A stretch of DNA of 64,000 nucleotides from Prostheceraeus crozeri (GCA_907163375.1 CAJQUW010001810.1:310001-374000), one strand, 5' to 3'. Shown: positions 39,218 through 52,265, counted from the stretch's first letter. Made by a program: numbers and translations. The notes: generated by a model from the letters alone, not told the origin.

Positions 39218-41755
39218 AAGAGGAGACAAAGTAGCAAGAGAAGGGACGCATGTATAAAACGAAATGTTCTTTTTACAGGTGTAAAGCAAGTAATAAATGA
39301 ATATAATACATGCACATTTACATATCACATTCATTTATTCATGTGATATTTAATATAATAAGTATTAAATGTGATGTAGACATAATATCAATATATCAAA
39401 TATATAAACATAAAAATATATTTGATAAGATAGAATTTTGTAATTGCGTATAAAATTGTAATACATGTATATATTCCTATGAATACATTAGATGGTAATA
39501 ATACGAGATTTATATACAAATATCTTTCTTTTGTATATTACAGTAAAAGAATTGCTGTATTATACAAAAATGCTTGAGTTCAACGTTCTTGTAGAGGTTA
39601 TGTCTGTCGTCGATAAACATTTACAGATATATTTGCCTGCTAAACATTATATGGATGCCATGAATGCCAGTAAGAATTCTCTAGAATTGCAGTAGGCATT
39701 CTTAGATCATACAAATGTCTCTAAAAACCATAAAATGCTTACTGCCAAATCAAATATCTGTAGCGATTTTGAAAGGCAGTAGAAAATCGTAAAATCTCTA
39801 GAAAATGATCACTCGGGTATAAAGATTCATTTTGGTCGGGTGAGCCGAGGCGCGTCGCTGCATGTTCAATCATGAGTCTCTACTCAGCCGGATAGATGCA
39901 GGAATAGAAATAGTCACGAAATTATGAAACATGCAGCTGCGATTTCATCATGCATTAAAAAAGTATAATAACACGCAATGTGATATAATATCACTGCGCA
40001 TGCCGCCTCTTCAATTTGTCACATCATTAAAGAAAAGATTATGGTTTTGGAATGAATCAACATGGTTTTCATATTACACTTGATTTCACTGAAAAAATCA
40101 GCTCTACATTGTTTCGTATAATAAGTGTGATTTGTAGAAAGCTCTTGCGCCATCTAATGATATGCGCAAATGAAATCGAAACAGGAGTTGAATAATAGTC
40201 ATTCCATTGACCACAAACATGCGCTACACACTTTGTACACTTTGGGGTGGGGAGACAAAAAATAGCATTACTGCACACACTTGCCAGTACATCGACTGAA
40301 GCTTCGATGAATCTGTCCTTGTATGTCCTTAACAAGGAATTCCTAGCTAGCGAGGGCGATAGTGATCGTAGGCCTTCATTTAGAAATCAGGTAAAATCAA
40401 TATTGACCGATTTTAACAATCTTTTCCTCTCCTTTGTTTCACTTGAAATTGATGTGCATCTTAATTATCTGTTCAGCTACGCAAAAGGCTAGATGTCTAA
40501 AAGTGCCAAAATACAAGATAGTCCTATAGTAGTTAGTGGTGCATTATTTTGAAAATGCGAATACTGCAGCTGATGCAGCTGCTGAATGGTCAACGTAATT
40601 GAGCTAATTATTGTCTGTCAAAATTAAATATTGCAAACTACACTACTTTATATTTTTATACAGTAGCCTATATTTACTGTTCTTTCTGTTAAAGATTCTG
40701 TGTTCGGGAGGAAACCGGTGGCTTCGAACAAATTGATGAACCTTTTCATGATTCATTGATTCTCAACCAGAAAATAGCGGGAATATCATTCGCCTCCAGA
40801 TAGCCCTTGAGAATCCAGGAACATTTTTTCTCTTCGGAGTCATGGTCAGAGGCTCATTAAATAAAGGCAGGTGACCTACGAATTAATGTGAGATCACGGC
40901 CTAAAATAAATTACCAATGCATTTTTCTATAACATTATGAATTATTGATATCTCTATTTCATGAATTTTATCGTCAGAACGTAGCTAGTGAAATGAAGTT
41001 TTATTCGGTACATAGCTTATCGATTAGCGAAGTAAGGGTAGGTCCGTCTTCATCTTTAAAAAATAATAATTCTTGGTTTGCTCTGTAGGGTTTCAGAAGA
41101 AGGTTTGAAGATTTGAATGCTTTGAATCTCCTTGAATGGGTAAGTTGTTGTATTCATCTCAAGAAACACAGACAACAGACGATTGCTAAATGACGTCTCT
41201 GAGAGGGTCATGTTGAAAGTAGCAGATGATGTGCTGCAACGAAAAGATTATTACGAGATATTGAAGCTTGACTACAATAGCTCCCCCTTCCATCGTTTTC
41301 ACTTGAGGAACGTTGATTCAGAACTGTAAATGACATCCTAACCAAGAGACAATGCGTTTTTATGTGATGGAACAGACTTGTGCTTCCAGTTGACAAACTC
41401 TCGATAATGTTGATTTTTTTGGGGTATACATGTACATGAACATGTAATCTATATGAACAAAAACCAAAATGATAATCAGAAACTATGAGCAGAGTAAATC
41501 CATATACGGAGGATAAATTACACGAAGTTTGAGTGACATTAACATAAAAGCGTTGCTCTATCTTCTGTTAAGTTAGTAACCATCTTAGTACAGTTGTAAA
41601 TTATGCTTGAATAACGAATCATCATACTTCAAGATTCACTCAACATGTTGCCCTGTTCAGAATGAGGGCTTTTGAGCATTCATGGACTCATATATACACA
41701 GCCACCGACTGCATGCAGTTTTTGATTAGCATGATATATGCATGAATTCTCATTT

Positions 41756-41812
41756 GTAAATAATATTCACTAAATACATATTCATGATATGTATTTAGTG
41801 AATATTATTTAC
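41756..41812. repeat. Perfect palindrome, 25-bp arms
   Basis: GTAAATAATATTCACTAAAT(ACATA), spacer TTCATGA, then the exact reverse complement. AT-rich cruciform candidate. Confidence 0.9.
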
Positions 41813-42312
41813 TAAATATATTCATAATACGAAAATTACAAGTGTGTGCTTGTAAACCGAACAAATCAAGCAGCACTATGCATCAAGTTCACGAGGAAGT
41901 CAAAGAAGGCCCAGTTTCTAATCTGGTTACACTAGCCAAGCGGCAAACGGCTGAAAGCTTGCAACCTGCCGTTCAACGTCGAAATAGGCAGATATTCCGA
42001 TGCTCCCCAATGCATAAGTCTGTAATGTATGATATATAAGAACCAATGTATAAGTCTGGTCGTATTTGAATTCATCTGAGAATAAGACGTCTTCCTTCTC
42101 AGAAGAGGGAGAAATATAGCACATCAACATGGTATGAATTTTCTAGCATTAGCCAGGATATAATCAAATAAAACATCGTGTGACTTAATCACAAGTGATT
42201 AATCGCACGACTTACAAAACAGTCATTAGGCGATTGATCTCTCACACTTAGTGTACATGCACTTTTATCGCAGTCTATTCTGACCCCGAAGTTCTGTTGA
42301 TCGAGCCTGGGC

Positions 42313-42354
42313 TGGCTTAGTTCGCATATTTTATAGAATTTCAGGTTCGAGCCC
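42313..42354 (+). other. tRNA-like A and B boxes (possible SINE remnant)
   Basis: TGGCTTAGTTCG (A-box-like, 42,313) and GGTTCGAGCC (B-box-like, 42,344) are 32 bases apart, shorter than in a functional tRNA, and flanking stems do not pair well. Perhaps a decayed tRNA-derived SINE. Confidence 0.2.
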
Positions 42355-43805
42355 GTTTTGAGTTTTGCTCGGCCAGCTATAACTTACTCGATTGAAAAAT
42401 AAAATTATTCACTTTGTCAATAAAATAATCTACGTTGCATGGTAAACACAAAACATTCTAGACGAAATCATTATGGCTTGTGCTGAAAAGTATTCTTAGA
42501 TGTCGCAAATTCCTGTCGTATCAAGATTTAAATTACTCTTCTGATGCATGTATGAGGTAAATCGCATGGAAATGATGCAAAATCTTCAAAATCTCTTTAA
42601 TCTAAAATCATCGTGAATAGCAATAAATACATCAAACTGTAACGACATATAATATGAACCGTATACGTGGAGGACTGTGCTCAATGTCACATTGCGATCA
42701 ATACCAGCAGTTATGTATATACATGTAATATATATATACAAGTTATATTATATCAATATTGATCGTATGACCTCAAGCACTTTATCTATCCACTTTGAAG
42801 ACTTAATTTGGAAGAACGATGTTCCTTTCTTCATGCTTGGAAGTTTTTCATGAATAAATGATGGCATGATTTAGCTTGTCCTGCCTCTTATTAATGTGCG
42901 CGTTTTAAGATTTCATTTCACACCTATTGAAAGATGTTTGTTGATGATACCTGACGCTCTCGTCAACTCTTGAGTTGAGAACGTAATTAGTTGATAACTC
43001 ATTATTCCCTTCTTAGCAGGTTGCCTAAATGGAAAGTTGACTCAATTAACTCAACAATGATGAAGTTTCTAATACTTCCCAAAACAGCTGACTCAAAAAT
43101 GAAAAGATCTAGCTGCATACATTCACAGCTAAAACTTCTGATCGTCCGACATGCATGTGTGTTGTATCTTTGCAGACTAAAATGCTTTGACAGAAATTCA
43201 CACAGCATATCCGCATTCTACAATATTGTATCCACAACTGATGGTGCATGTTTTTGTACACCTTTAGGATCAACTAAAAGCATATGAAGAAAACAAACAA
43301 TTTTGTTTTCTCTAATTAATCTTTTAATTCAAATGAGCATATTGAAAAGTTGACTTCAAGAAAATGTCCAGATCCTATTTATCGCAGTAGTCAAGGAGAT
43401 TTATGCTTTCTGTTGTCATACATCAGCTGAGAATGTACTGAGCGATCAAATCTGGCTGAGTATATACGATTGAAGAATACGCTGTGAGTGAATCAACATA
43501 GGCTATAGGATTTGCTAGACAGCATGGGAGTAACAACCGGCCCCGCTGACCCCGCGCGGCGTGGCGGCGCCTTACCCTGACTCAAATTGGGGGCCCCTAA
43601 CCTATTTCAAAAATATATACGTGTGCTCGTAATATAGGCGAATTGTCAGATTGAAAATTTTTATCGACAAAATTCAATGTGAATGAAAAGTATGCTTAAA
43701 AGGGCAACATGAAGGTCAGTTGAATATTATAAAAAATTGGAAGCTCTAGATTGATCCATTTCACATATTGTCACAGCATGCGCCTTGACATGTGATCCTG
43801 TGTGA

Positions 43806-44098
43806 GTGCGCGTGCATTTACACAAGACGCTTCGCATCCAAACGATAAGCTTCGAAAATATTCTTTTGACTTCATCAGCAGGACAGACAGCATCAGCTAT
43901 TGCCAAAGATAGGAAGACAGAAGCCAAATTTACTGAGAAGAGAGTGAGAAGAATAAAGCGGTTCCACGATGAACGTTTCTGTGATGAACGTTTAATTAAT
44001 CCAGAAGCAGCATTCGGGGTTCATGTATTCTATCCAGGCGTTGACACCGCATTGGAGCAATTGAACTCAACGGTCGAGTCGATCAAAAGGTCTGGGAG
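43806..44098 (+). pseudogene. hAT-type transposase, left part, interrupted by element B
   Basis: The reading frame contains SAIAKDRKTEAKFTEKRVRRIKRF, a later FGVHVFYPGVDTALEQLN and STVESIK, wording typical of the middle of ZMYM1/TTF-type hAT transposases. It runs into the left end of element B at 44,099. The continuation is found 16.4 kb away at 60,509. The GC-rich patch at 43,540 may be near the hAT 5' end. Confidence 0.65.
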
Positions 44099-44688
44099 AG
44101 TAATGGGCAAAAGACCGTTCCAGGACACCATAAAATTCAAAAAAATAGTATCTTTAAAAACGACATAAATTCATGAATTTAGACCCCTTTTCAGGTTTTT
44201 AAGACCTAAATACATGAATTTAGTCCATTCAAAAAGTACCATTTTTTCAAAAAATGGTATTTTTAAAAACGACATAAATTCATGAATTTGATCCCTTTTT
44301 CAGGTTATGAAGACCTAAATTCATAAATTTAGGCGTTTTTAAAAATACCCAATTTTTCAAATTTTTCAAAATCTCAAAATTTGAGAATTACATTTTTCAC
44401 CCGCCCTTAAAATCATGACCGTTCCAGGACACCGAAAATCATAAAAGTTAAGAAACTCAAATTTGTGATTGTGACATTTTACTTTGAAAATCATGACCGT
44501 TCCAGGACACCGAAAATCATAAAAGTTGAGAATTTCAAATTCATGAATTTTATCCATTTTTCAGGTTTTTAAAATATGAGATAACTAAAATTATGTGTCT
44601 AATAATATTTCTTTAAAAAATGGAAGAAACAAAAATGGAAGAAACCGCAAGAATATATCCTTCGTTGTCATATGAACGTAGTTCTACT
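44099..44688 (+). repeat. Left terminal inverted repeat of element B
   Basis: About 590 bp, matching 59,857-60,508 inverted. It contains the word CCGTTCCAGGACACC three times (44,115; 44,419; 44,497) and the hairpin TACCATTTTTTC/AAAAAATGGTA near 44,240. The inner end extends over the first ~23 codons of the membrane-protein gene. Confidence 0.95.
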
Positions 44689-45243
44689 TTAATGGACATT
44701 GAAAAAATGAACAAAGAAAAACACAAAGATAGAGTTAGGTATATGAAAGATAAGGAATCTCAATTATTATTAAGATTAGAGCATTATAATAAATTAAGAA
44801 AGAGATGGACGATAGCTAAGAATGTGACACAAGGCGTTGGAGCATGTTTAACAATAAGTTTGGGTGCTTTAACAATTGTTATATCTTCAGGTGTTTTATT
44901 AATTCCTGTAGTTGCTACAGCTTTAACAGGTACGGGTGTTTTTGCAACTTCACTTGTTACAATGTTAGATAAATCTTTAATAACTAAGAAACGAAAATCA
45001 TTAAAAACTAAGCATTTACATATTAAAGAAGTCTATGACAAATTGCATTACTACTTTCAAAGAGTATGTGATGATAATGTTATTTCGTTAGATGAGATTG
45101 AAAAATTTGATCAAATGGCTAATGAAGCTAATAAAACGCCATTTCATTTAAAGTCCGAAAAAGTTGATGATAAGAATAAAAAGGATGATAAAACTTTTAG
45201 TGATGGTAAAATTTCTAATGAAGAAAATGATAAAATTTTTTAG
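44620..45243 (+). CDS. Polinton membrane protein (two hydrophobic segments)
   Basis: 207 residues. The polar, charged N-terminus has a coiled-coil-like stretch (RLEHYNKLRKRW, about 52-63), followed by two hydrophobic segments (about 72-88, GVGACLTISLGALTIVI; about 90-114, GVLLIPVVATALTGTGVFAT), then a helical region and an acidic/Lys-rich tail. A similar hairpin-membrane protein is common near the ends of invertebrate Polintons; function unknown, possibly membrane association of the virion or host-cell membrane change. One of the few open frames of element B. Its first codons lie within the TIR, and the right TIR carries the corresponding sequence without the ATG. Confidence 0.7.
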   Translation: MEETKMEETARIYPSLSYERSSTLMDIEKMNKEKHKDRVRYMKDKESQLLLRLEHYNKLRKRWTIAKNVTQGVGACLTISLGALTIVISSGVLLIPVVATALTGTGVFATSLVTMLDKSLITKKRKSLKTKHLHIKEVYDKLHYYFQRVCDDNVISLDEIEKFDQMANEANKTPFHLKSEKVDDKNKKDDKTFSDGKISNEENDKIF

Positions 45244-45411
45244 AAGAACTAAAAACTTTATTAAACAAAACTTTATTAAACAAATCTTTAGACGAGAAAA
45301 CTTTAAACGAAAAGATGTCGGACAACAAAGCAATAAAAAAATAATTTGTTCAGTAAAATGTTTTTGCTGTATTCCAATGTTACCACAAAATTCAAATATT
45401 ATATTTTAAAA

Positions 45412-46221
45412 ATGGATAAAATTAGAGCTGATAATTTTAAAAGAATAAAACAATTAGAAAAGTTAATAAAACAAAGAAATCTTATGAAAGAAAATCATCT
45501 TCAACATAGAATGATAAAAGCTGGTATTCAATCTGATATGTTTGAAAAAATGCAGCAAACCGAGCAAGTAAAAACTGATTTTGAAAAAACTATGAAACCA
45601 TTTAAAACTCTTGAAAAAGAACTTACAAATAATGATAAACAAATTGATATAACAGATCCAGAGCACAAAACTATATTAGATGACTATGGATTACTAGAAT
45701 CAAACATTAATAAGAAATTACCAAAATCTATGCAATTTGAACATTCTATTTCATCTATAGATGGAAAAAATACCTAGATTTTATCTCGGACAAAAAGAAA
45801 TATTTCCACAACCTTTTCGTGGTTTAATTTTTCACCAGATAAATCTCCATTTAATTTAGATAGAAATTTTGTTGATCTTTTAAGAGGAGCAGATTTAAAA
45901 AATTATGCTGTAGAAGATCTCATAAAATATAAAGCTATGTTAGATAGAGTTGGTGCAGTAAAATCTCTTAGACGTTATAAACAATTAGAAAATTTATTAT
46001 CATCGGGAGTTCAAGTAGGAACAGGATTACAAAAAGAAACAACTGTATTTTTACCAGATGATCCACAAGAATTACTAAATAGATTAAATATTTTAATATC
46101 TGCAATAAAAGAAGGACATAATTCTAGTTTCAATGAAATTCATGCTATATTGAAAAGACTGTTAGAAAAGAAGATTCTAAATGAAGAGGATTATAAAAGT
46201 GTAACTAACCGAATGTTCTAG
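45412..46221 (+). pseudogene. Conserved Polinton protein (ATPase/penton neighbour), one in-frame stop
   Basis: Start ATG 45,412 after TTTTAAAA. The frame runs for 121 codons to TAG at 45,775-45,777, then continues open in the same frame to 46,221 with LLRGADLKNYAVEDLIKYK, TTVFLPDDPQELLNRL and FNEIHAILKRLLEKKIL. The second half, with its 'LPDDP...LL..I....' phrasing, matches the hypothetical protein common in Polintons, and the whole is the likely counterpart of the element A gene at 130-822. A single nonsense change splits it. The final codons and the stop codon come from a double-hairpin repeat. Confidence 0.7.
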
Positions 46222-46231
46222 GGCTTCGCCC
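46207..46231 (-). repeat. Double-hairpin repeat, supplies end of upstream gene
   Basis: Minus orientation copy: AACC-GAA-TGTTC, TA, GGGC-TTC-GCCC. The stop TAG of the upstream gene is formed by its central TAG. Confidence 0.8.
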
Positions 46232-46338
46232 GTAGCTGAAATATGTTGTTTCTAATTTTTATCTATAATTTTTTTTATCTATGATTTTTTTATCTACGAT
46301 TTTTATCTATAATATTTATTCAAAATTTTAACTAAAAA

Positions 46339-47127
46339 ATGTGTTCAGCAGATTTAGACAAAATTAATAATCATTTAGAAAATTTGACAGAGATTTTGTG
46401 TTCATCAAAATTTAGTGCGACGTTAAAAATTATAACAACTACTTCATCACACACTTGTAATTTAGAACCCATTCTACATTTGGAACAAAATAAAAATTAT
46501 CAAATTGCATTGACTAGTTTCTCTACATTTAACACTATTCAAAACGTTATCAAAGATGTGAATGATCAATTTAGATATTCTACTGATAAAGGCAAAACAT
46601 GGAAAATACAAACTTTTCTTCCTGGTTCTTACGAAGTTGAATCAATATCAAATGAAATTAAGAGACATTTAGGTATACCATTTAAAGATAAGAAACAATT
46701 ACATTTTGCATTTGAACCGGCAGTTAATAAATTTTCTCTTACTTTGGACGAAAATCATCTAGTTGATTTTAATCATGATAGATCATTGTCAAAGCTATTA
46801 GGATTTAACAAACAAACCTATAGTCAAGGTTATCATTTAGGTGAGAAGATTCCAAAAATAACTGAAATAAATTCAATTGTTGTACATTGTGACATTATTG
46901 AAGGAGGATATATAAATGGTAAATTGTCAAATTTGATATTCAGTTTTCCAGCTTTTACTGTACCCATTGGTTATAGACTAAATGTAATTCCAAAAACATT
47001 AATATATTTCCCTATTACAAGAAAAACTATTAACAAAATTAACATTAGAATCACTGATGAGAAAGGACAAGAAATAAATTTTGGAGGTGAAGAGATTATG
47101 ATAGATCTTTTGGTTCGGGAGGTATAA
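46339..47127 (+). CDS. Minor capsid (penton-type) protein
   Basis: 262 residues, open. Family signs: CNLEPILHLEQNKNYQIALT near the N-terminus, FRYSTDKGKTWKIQTFLPGS, YEVESISNEIKRHLG, KLLGFNKQTYSQGYHLG, and the end INIRITDEKGQEINFGGEEI. These are typical of the single-jelly-roll penton-like protein of Polintons and match the C-terminal half of the element A structural proteins. The last residues (REV) and the TAA stop are read from the first unit of a 22-bp palindromic tandem repeat, so the natural C-terminus may have been altered slightly. Start ATG in the context ACTAAAAAATG. Confidence 0.8.
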   Translation: MCSADLDKINNHLENLTEILCSSKFSATLKIITTTSSHTCNLEPILHLEQNKNYQIALTSFSTFNTIQNVIKDVNDQFRYSTDKGKTWKIQTFLPGSYEVESISNEIKRHLGIPFKDKKQLHFAFEPAVNKFSLTLDENHLVDFNHDRSLSKLLGFNKQTYSQGYHLGEKIPKITEINSIVVHCDIIEGGYINGKLSNLIFSFPAFTVPIGYRLNVIPKTLIYFPITRKTINKINIRITDEKGQEINFGGEEIMIDLLVREV

Positions 47128-47178
47128 ACTCCCGTTCGAGAGGTATAAACTCCCGTTCGAGAGGTATAAACTCCCACG
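47113..47178. repeat. 22-bp palindromic tandem repeat, three units
   Basis: GGGAGGTATAAACTCCC-type units (first GGGAG, later GAGAG), each followed by GTTCGAG. Each has arms around GTATAAA. The third ends CTCCCACGCGAAGC. It begins inside the minor capsid coding end and provides its stop. Confidence 0.85.
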
Positions 47179-47245
47179 CGAAGCTAGAGAAGTTTAATTT
47201 TCTTCTTCTTCTTTTAAAATAAAAATAAATTTTTTTTATTAAAAA

Positions 47246-48014
47246 ATGAGTGAAATGCTACCATTAAATAAAAAAAAACTCAAATTTAATCATCATCCAA
47301 ATTTATCTAATATAGTTTTGTCAGTTATTTGCGGAAGATCAGGATGTGGAAAAACATATCTATTATTTAAAATTTTAACGACTCCAAATTTTTTGGATAA
47401 TAACAATCTTATTTTTTATACAACAACAGCAGAACAACCCGTCTATCAATTTTTAAAATATGGATTTTGAAAATAATCTTAAAAAAACAGCAATTGCTTC
47501 ATTATTCTAAGAATATGAAAAATCTGAAGATGAAGAAGAAATAAGTTCGTGGTGTGAAGAAGCAGCAAAAAATAGTCAGTTAGTAGAATCCAATAAAAAT
47601 AAGCATATAAAGATACAATTAATAGATGATAGTGGTAATATGCAAGATCCTAGTAAACTAGATAAAACAATGAAACATTGTGTAATTTTTGATGATTGTG
47701 TTAATGATAAAAATCAGTCAGTTCAGAGAAATTATTTCACAAGAGGTAGACATAACAACTGTAGTGTATTTTATTTAACACAAAGTATGTATTCATTAGA
47801 TGGAAGTGTTATTAGAAAGAATGCAAATATATTTATACTATTTGAAATAAATGCAAGAAACTTAAGTGATTTGTTAAGAGATTTATGCGTAAGAAATAAA
47901 GATGAATTTAAACAATCGTGTAACAATGCTTGGTCAAAAGATTATGGTTTCATTACAATTAATATTGATAAAAAAATTCATGATAGAGTTATAGAACATT
48001 TGTTTGCCGTGTGA
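47246..48014 (+). pseudogene. DNA-packaging ATPase (A32-like), frameshifted
   Basis: Start ATG after TTATTAAAAAATG. Walker A GRSGCGKT at about residues 30-37; after a frame change near 47,465 and a TAA at 47,508-47,510, Walker B MKHCVIFDDCV, the sensor-like FYLTQSMYSLDG and the C-terminal FITINIDKKIHDRVIEHLF remain. Matches the FtsK-HerA/A32 packaging motor of Polintons. Neighbour order minor capsid - ATPase fits Polintons. Inactive as it stands because the two Walker motifs are in different frames. Confidence 0.9.
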
Positions 48015-49233
48015 TAAAAATATAAAAATATAGTGTTATAATATTTTATTTTTTTATTTTATGTATATATCAAATTTGTCTATCTTAGAAATTAGAAAAT
48101 TAAAAAGGTAGAGTAGTTATTCCATCAGGTAAAATTTTTCTTTTATCATCAAATGGATTTAATGCTAATTTATGTTCTTCTTTTAAATACATTTTATGTT
48201 TCTTTGAATTAAGTCTATAATTACATGCTGTTTTTATTTCATTATTAAATAATACATTTTTATAATCTTGAAATGTTATTTGATTAGCCACTGATGCCTT
48301 TGAAATTCCTTTTAATGTTTTATGTGTTTTAATATTATTAGTTGTATTATAACAATAATATTTAGATTTTAAAAATATAGCTTCTGTTATGAAATCTTCA
48401 TTTCCTTCTAGTTCATCTTTTACTTTACATAAATCAGAAGGATGAATGATATCTTTTATTTTATCTATTTCTTTAACAAGTGTAGAATTATACGGTATTG
48501 TTAATTCTAAGAAAACAGAATCGGTATCTGTAAAGTGTAATTTATAGTTTTTGCCATAAGCAGGTTCTAAATAATCATATATAAATTTATACATAAATAG
48601 TTTAGCTAATTCTAATATAGTGAATCCAATAAAATTAAACTTATCATGTTTTACGCTAATTCGACGTAAGTGTACAGCACATAGATTATCACTAAATCTA
48701 GTAGTTCTTTTATATGGAGGTGTCCTTGTTAAATTTTGAAACCTATCTTTATCATAAACTATTTCAATATTTTGTTTATTACGCACATTTTCTAAAGTCT
48801 TACCATAAAATGCATTATTCATTAATTTGAAGAACACGTTTCCAAAATCATCTTTATTTCGTTTAGCTATTTTACGTTTTTCAATATTGAACTCTATATA
48901 ATTTTTTAACCATTTAGATTTTTGATAAAATAGTTTTCGATGTATTTTGGTGAGAATCATTCCATGTTCTAAATACCAATCTAGCATTCTTCCTTCAACA
49001 ACATACTTTCCTATATTACTTTGTGTTAACATAAGTTTTTTTGTTGGTCTGTATTTCTTAGGAATTATAGATTTTTGATAATCTGAAAAATCTTCTATAT
49101 TGGGAATTTCGTTTTCGGGACAGAAAGGAAAATATTTTGTTTTATCTTTTATTTCATCAGGGTATACTAAATCAACTTCATATATGTAACCATGATTATA
49201 ATTTCCATCATATGTTTTTTGATAATCAAGAAC

Positions 49234-49266
49234 GGGCGAAGCCCTAGTAGACATCTCTGACGACGT
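49234..49266 (+). repeat. Double-hairpin repeat inside polB
   Basis: GGGC-GAA-GCCC (49,234-49,244), then an imperfect second hairpin GACATC-TCT-GACGAC. On the coding strand it reads SEMSTRASP in the polymerase frame, in the variable loop after motif A. Confidence 0.8.
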
Positions 49267-50682
49267 ACGAATATTACACCATTCCATCTCACCTGTTGGT
49301 AATTCTTGTATCATGCAAGAAGAATATAAGCTATTAAAATCATGATATAACAAATAGTTTTCGCCCATGATTTCATCAACTGCTGCTTGACTCTCTTCAT
49401 TTGATATAAGTCCTTCTATATTTTGATTAAACAATTTTATAAACTGATCACTTTCTTCTGGAGATAAAGGTTTCATTATTCCATAATCATCAGGATTTAC
49501 TTTTTTATTGTAACACTGTACATTACGATTACCTAAAACTGATGAAACTTCACCTCTAATTCCAGATTCAAAAAGTAATAATTTATCATATGTATTCTCT
49601 TTATAATGTTTAAGTTTAACATTTGTATGTTTTAATCCTGCTAACCATGTTAAACCTGGTGTAGAATAACAATAACATGGATCTATTCCGTAATATTCCA
49701 AACACATGTCACGAAAGTTTTCAAAAAGATCAGCTAGTATTAATACATCTATCTGAAGATATTTCATTGTATAATCATACATTGTTTTACAATTTAACTC
49801 TCTCCAATTTTTTTCAGCTTCTGCATAATCTTCTTCAGATAATTGTGATTGCTTTAATGCTGATTTAAATTTATTTATTGGAGGAAGTTGTTTTTCTTCC
49901 ATAATTTTATTCACAGAATTAAAATCTCCAGTTAAACTAGTCTTCGACTGTGAACCACAGGTTAAATATTCATACGGAAATATTCCTTTTAAAGGTTTTA
50001 AATTATATTTATTTAATATTTTACATTGTTCACATTTCAAAGTTTTTCCCATAACATCTAATGAATAAGGAGTAAAAAATCGGAATGCATCTAAAATTCT
50101 AATACAACCTAATTGCATTGAAAAATATTCTTCTTCTGTTTTACATAGTACATTTATTTGTTGTTGTTGAAATTTTTCAGATGAAAATAAATCTTTCATT
50201 ACTAGATGGAAATCATATTTAGAACCATTGTAGAAATATAGAGAAATAAAGTTATATTTAAATTTATTAGCATTAAGATTACAAGAATTATGTGCTGCAC
50301 CTCTATATAATCCATTTAGATGATCATGATCTTTTACCTTATCAAGATATCTACCTCTGCCATTTTTATAATTTTTTGTAAATTCTTTTCCACAGTAATA
50401 ACAATTTGTTTCATTAAAAAAATTAATTTTTTCTTCATCCGTTAATGGAAGCATTGGTATATTTGTTTCAAGCAATTGTGAAAAACGTCCTTGTAATTCT
50501 TCTACTTTCTTTGTAAACATTTCTGAACTATCTTCACCATAGTATTGATAATATTCTCATTTCAATAATTCAGGATAATTTGAATGAATGTACATTCCCC
50601 AACATAATGGTTTTTGTTCAAATAAATATTTTTCTTTACTTTGTTCAGGTGTACTTTTCTCATAATTATCATTTTCAGAATC

Positions 50683-50713
50683 GGGCGAAGCCCTGGAAGA
50701 CATCTCCGATGTC
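50683..50713 (+). repeat. Double-hairpin repeat inside polB
   Basis: GGGC-GAA-GCCC and GACATC-TCC-GATGTC, both perfect. Read in frame as SEMSSRASP, just after the exonuclease I region. Confidence 0.9.
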
Positions 50714-52239
50714 CCGTGCTTTTGTGTCATATTAACATTATATGCTTCGAAATCACAATAAATAGTAAAGGGTACTTTATTTTTCAAATAATGTCTATTA
50801 TATATTAAATAATCATCTTTAGGAAAAGTATTTTCAACTGCTTCATTTTGTTGGCAATTCTCCAAATGTCTATTCATTTCTTCTAAAGTTCTAAAACTTG
50901 TCATACATTGAAGACAAGGAAAATTTGTATTATCTGAAGTTTTTGTAAATATAGAAAAATCTTTACACAATATAAAATGACCCTGATAATATAATATATT
51001 CGCTTGTGCTGGTTGCTTTGTTTGTTTTAATTTTTCAAATTTATCTTTATATATTTCATGTGTTTCATCAATTTGTCTTTGTAAATCTTTTTCAGACTGT
51101 TGATAATTTTGATTTAATATTTGTAGCTAATGTTCATATTCTTTTTCATATTGTTCTTTATATTGCTGTTGACATTTTTTTAAACATTCATTTATTTTTT
51201 GATTGGTTTCATTTTCTTCATTATTTGATTCTTTATTGTCTTCATTTAATTTTTGAATCGTTTCTATCTTATTTTGATATTTATGGCCATATTCTTGTAC
51301 TAATATTTTTGTTTGTTGTTGATAATCTGTTTTACATTTTTGTAAAATTTCATTTAAATTTTGTAATTTTTGTTGATATTCTAAAGATAAAGATGAATAT
51401 TTGTAATTATAATCATCATTACGTCCTTTATAATTATTATGATTAATCATTATTGGTGATAGTGTTTTAACAATTTCAAATTTTTCAGTACATATTATAT
51501 TTCCTTGGTAAAAAATATTATGATCGATGTAATTTCCTCTTTTATTGTATACTATTTCTGATTGACATAAATTTTTATTATTCAAATAAAATTTTTTTGA
51601 ATCTGAGTAAAGTGGAGTAATTTTACCAATAGAAACATAATTCACATTTAATTCAAAAACATTTACTTCTATTAAATTTTTATTCTTTTTATGAAACTTT
51701 ATTAACCTATTATAATCATATGGAAATTCATCTAAACCATCCGAAAGATCAAATTCCTTTATATATTCTTCTTTATTATAATGACTTAGTCTCTCTTTAT
51801 GATATTCTGCAGGATGTAAATGTGCTATAATACTCCACAGAAAACAATAATCATCTTCATTTTTCATGTTGATTATTTGTGGTGAACTGAAAGGTAAAGG
51901 AACATAACTACCACCAGTATTATTTTTATATTTATTAATTACTATTTTCTTGGACAGTATTTTAACAAATTTCCAACCAGATTCACGTAACTGGGCTTCA
52001 ATTATACAATTTTCTAATTTAAGTATCATTTGTTCAAATATGGGTTGTATATCATTTACATTATGAATTTCTTGTGAATTTGTAAAATGTCCTTGTATTA
52101 TTTCTTCAGGAATTCCATCAGGTCCAGTTTTTGTATAAAGTACTTCTACATTCATATAACATTTGAAAGATTTCTTAAATATTTTGAAAAAGTTGGATAG
52201 AATATCAGAAAAAGTTTTATCGGTTTCATTATGTTCAAC

Positions 52240-52265
52240 GGGCGAAGCCCTAGAACCTTCGGTTC
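52240..52265 (+). repeat. Double-hairpin repeat inside polB
   Basis: GGGC-GAA-GCCC and GAACC-TTC-GGTTC, both perfect, separated by TA. Read in frame as RTEGSRASP. Confidence 0.92.

Larger units (their letters stand above)
38366..43520. other. Host-like non-coding DNA with microsatellite and palindromes
   Basis: A (GA)n(GT)n(GA)n microsatellite covers 38,958-39,014, and palindromes at 39,159 and 41,756 are listed separately. The 65-codon ORF at 41,842 (EVKEGPVSNLVTLAKRQTAE) looks protein-like but I cannot place it. No supported gene. Confidence 0.45.

Noticed and set aside
42313..42354. Functional tRNA gene
   Set aside because: A/B box spacing too short and no acceptor stem.
51006..51446. 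146-codon + ORF in element B
   Set aside because: Antisense of the polB coiled-coil region; Phe/Leu/Ile-rich shadow.
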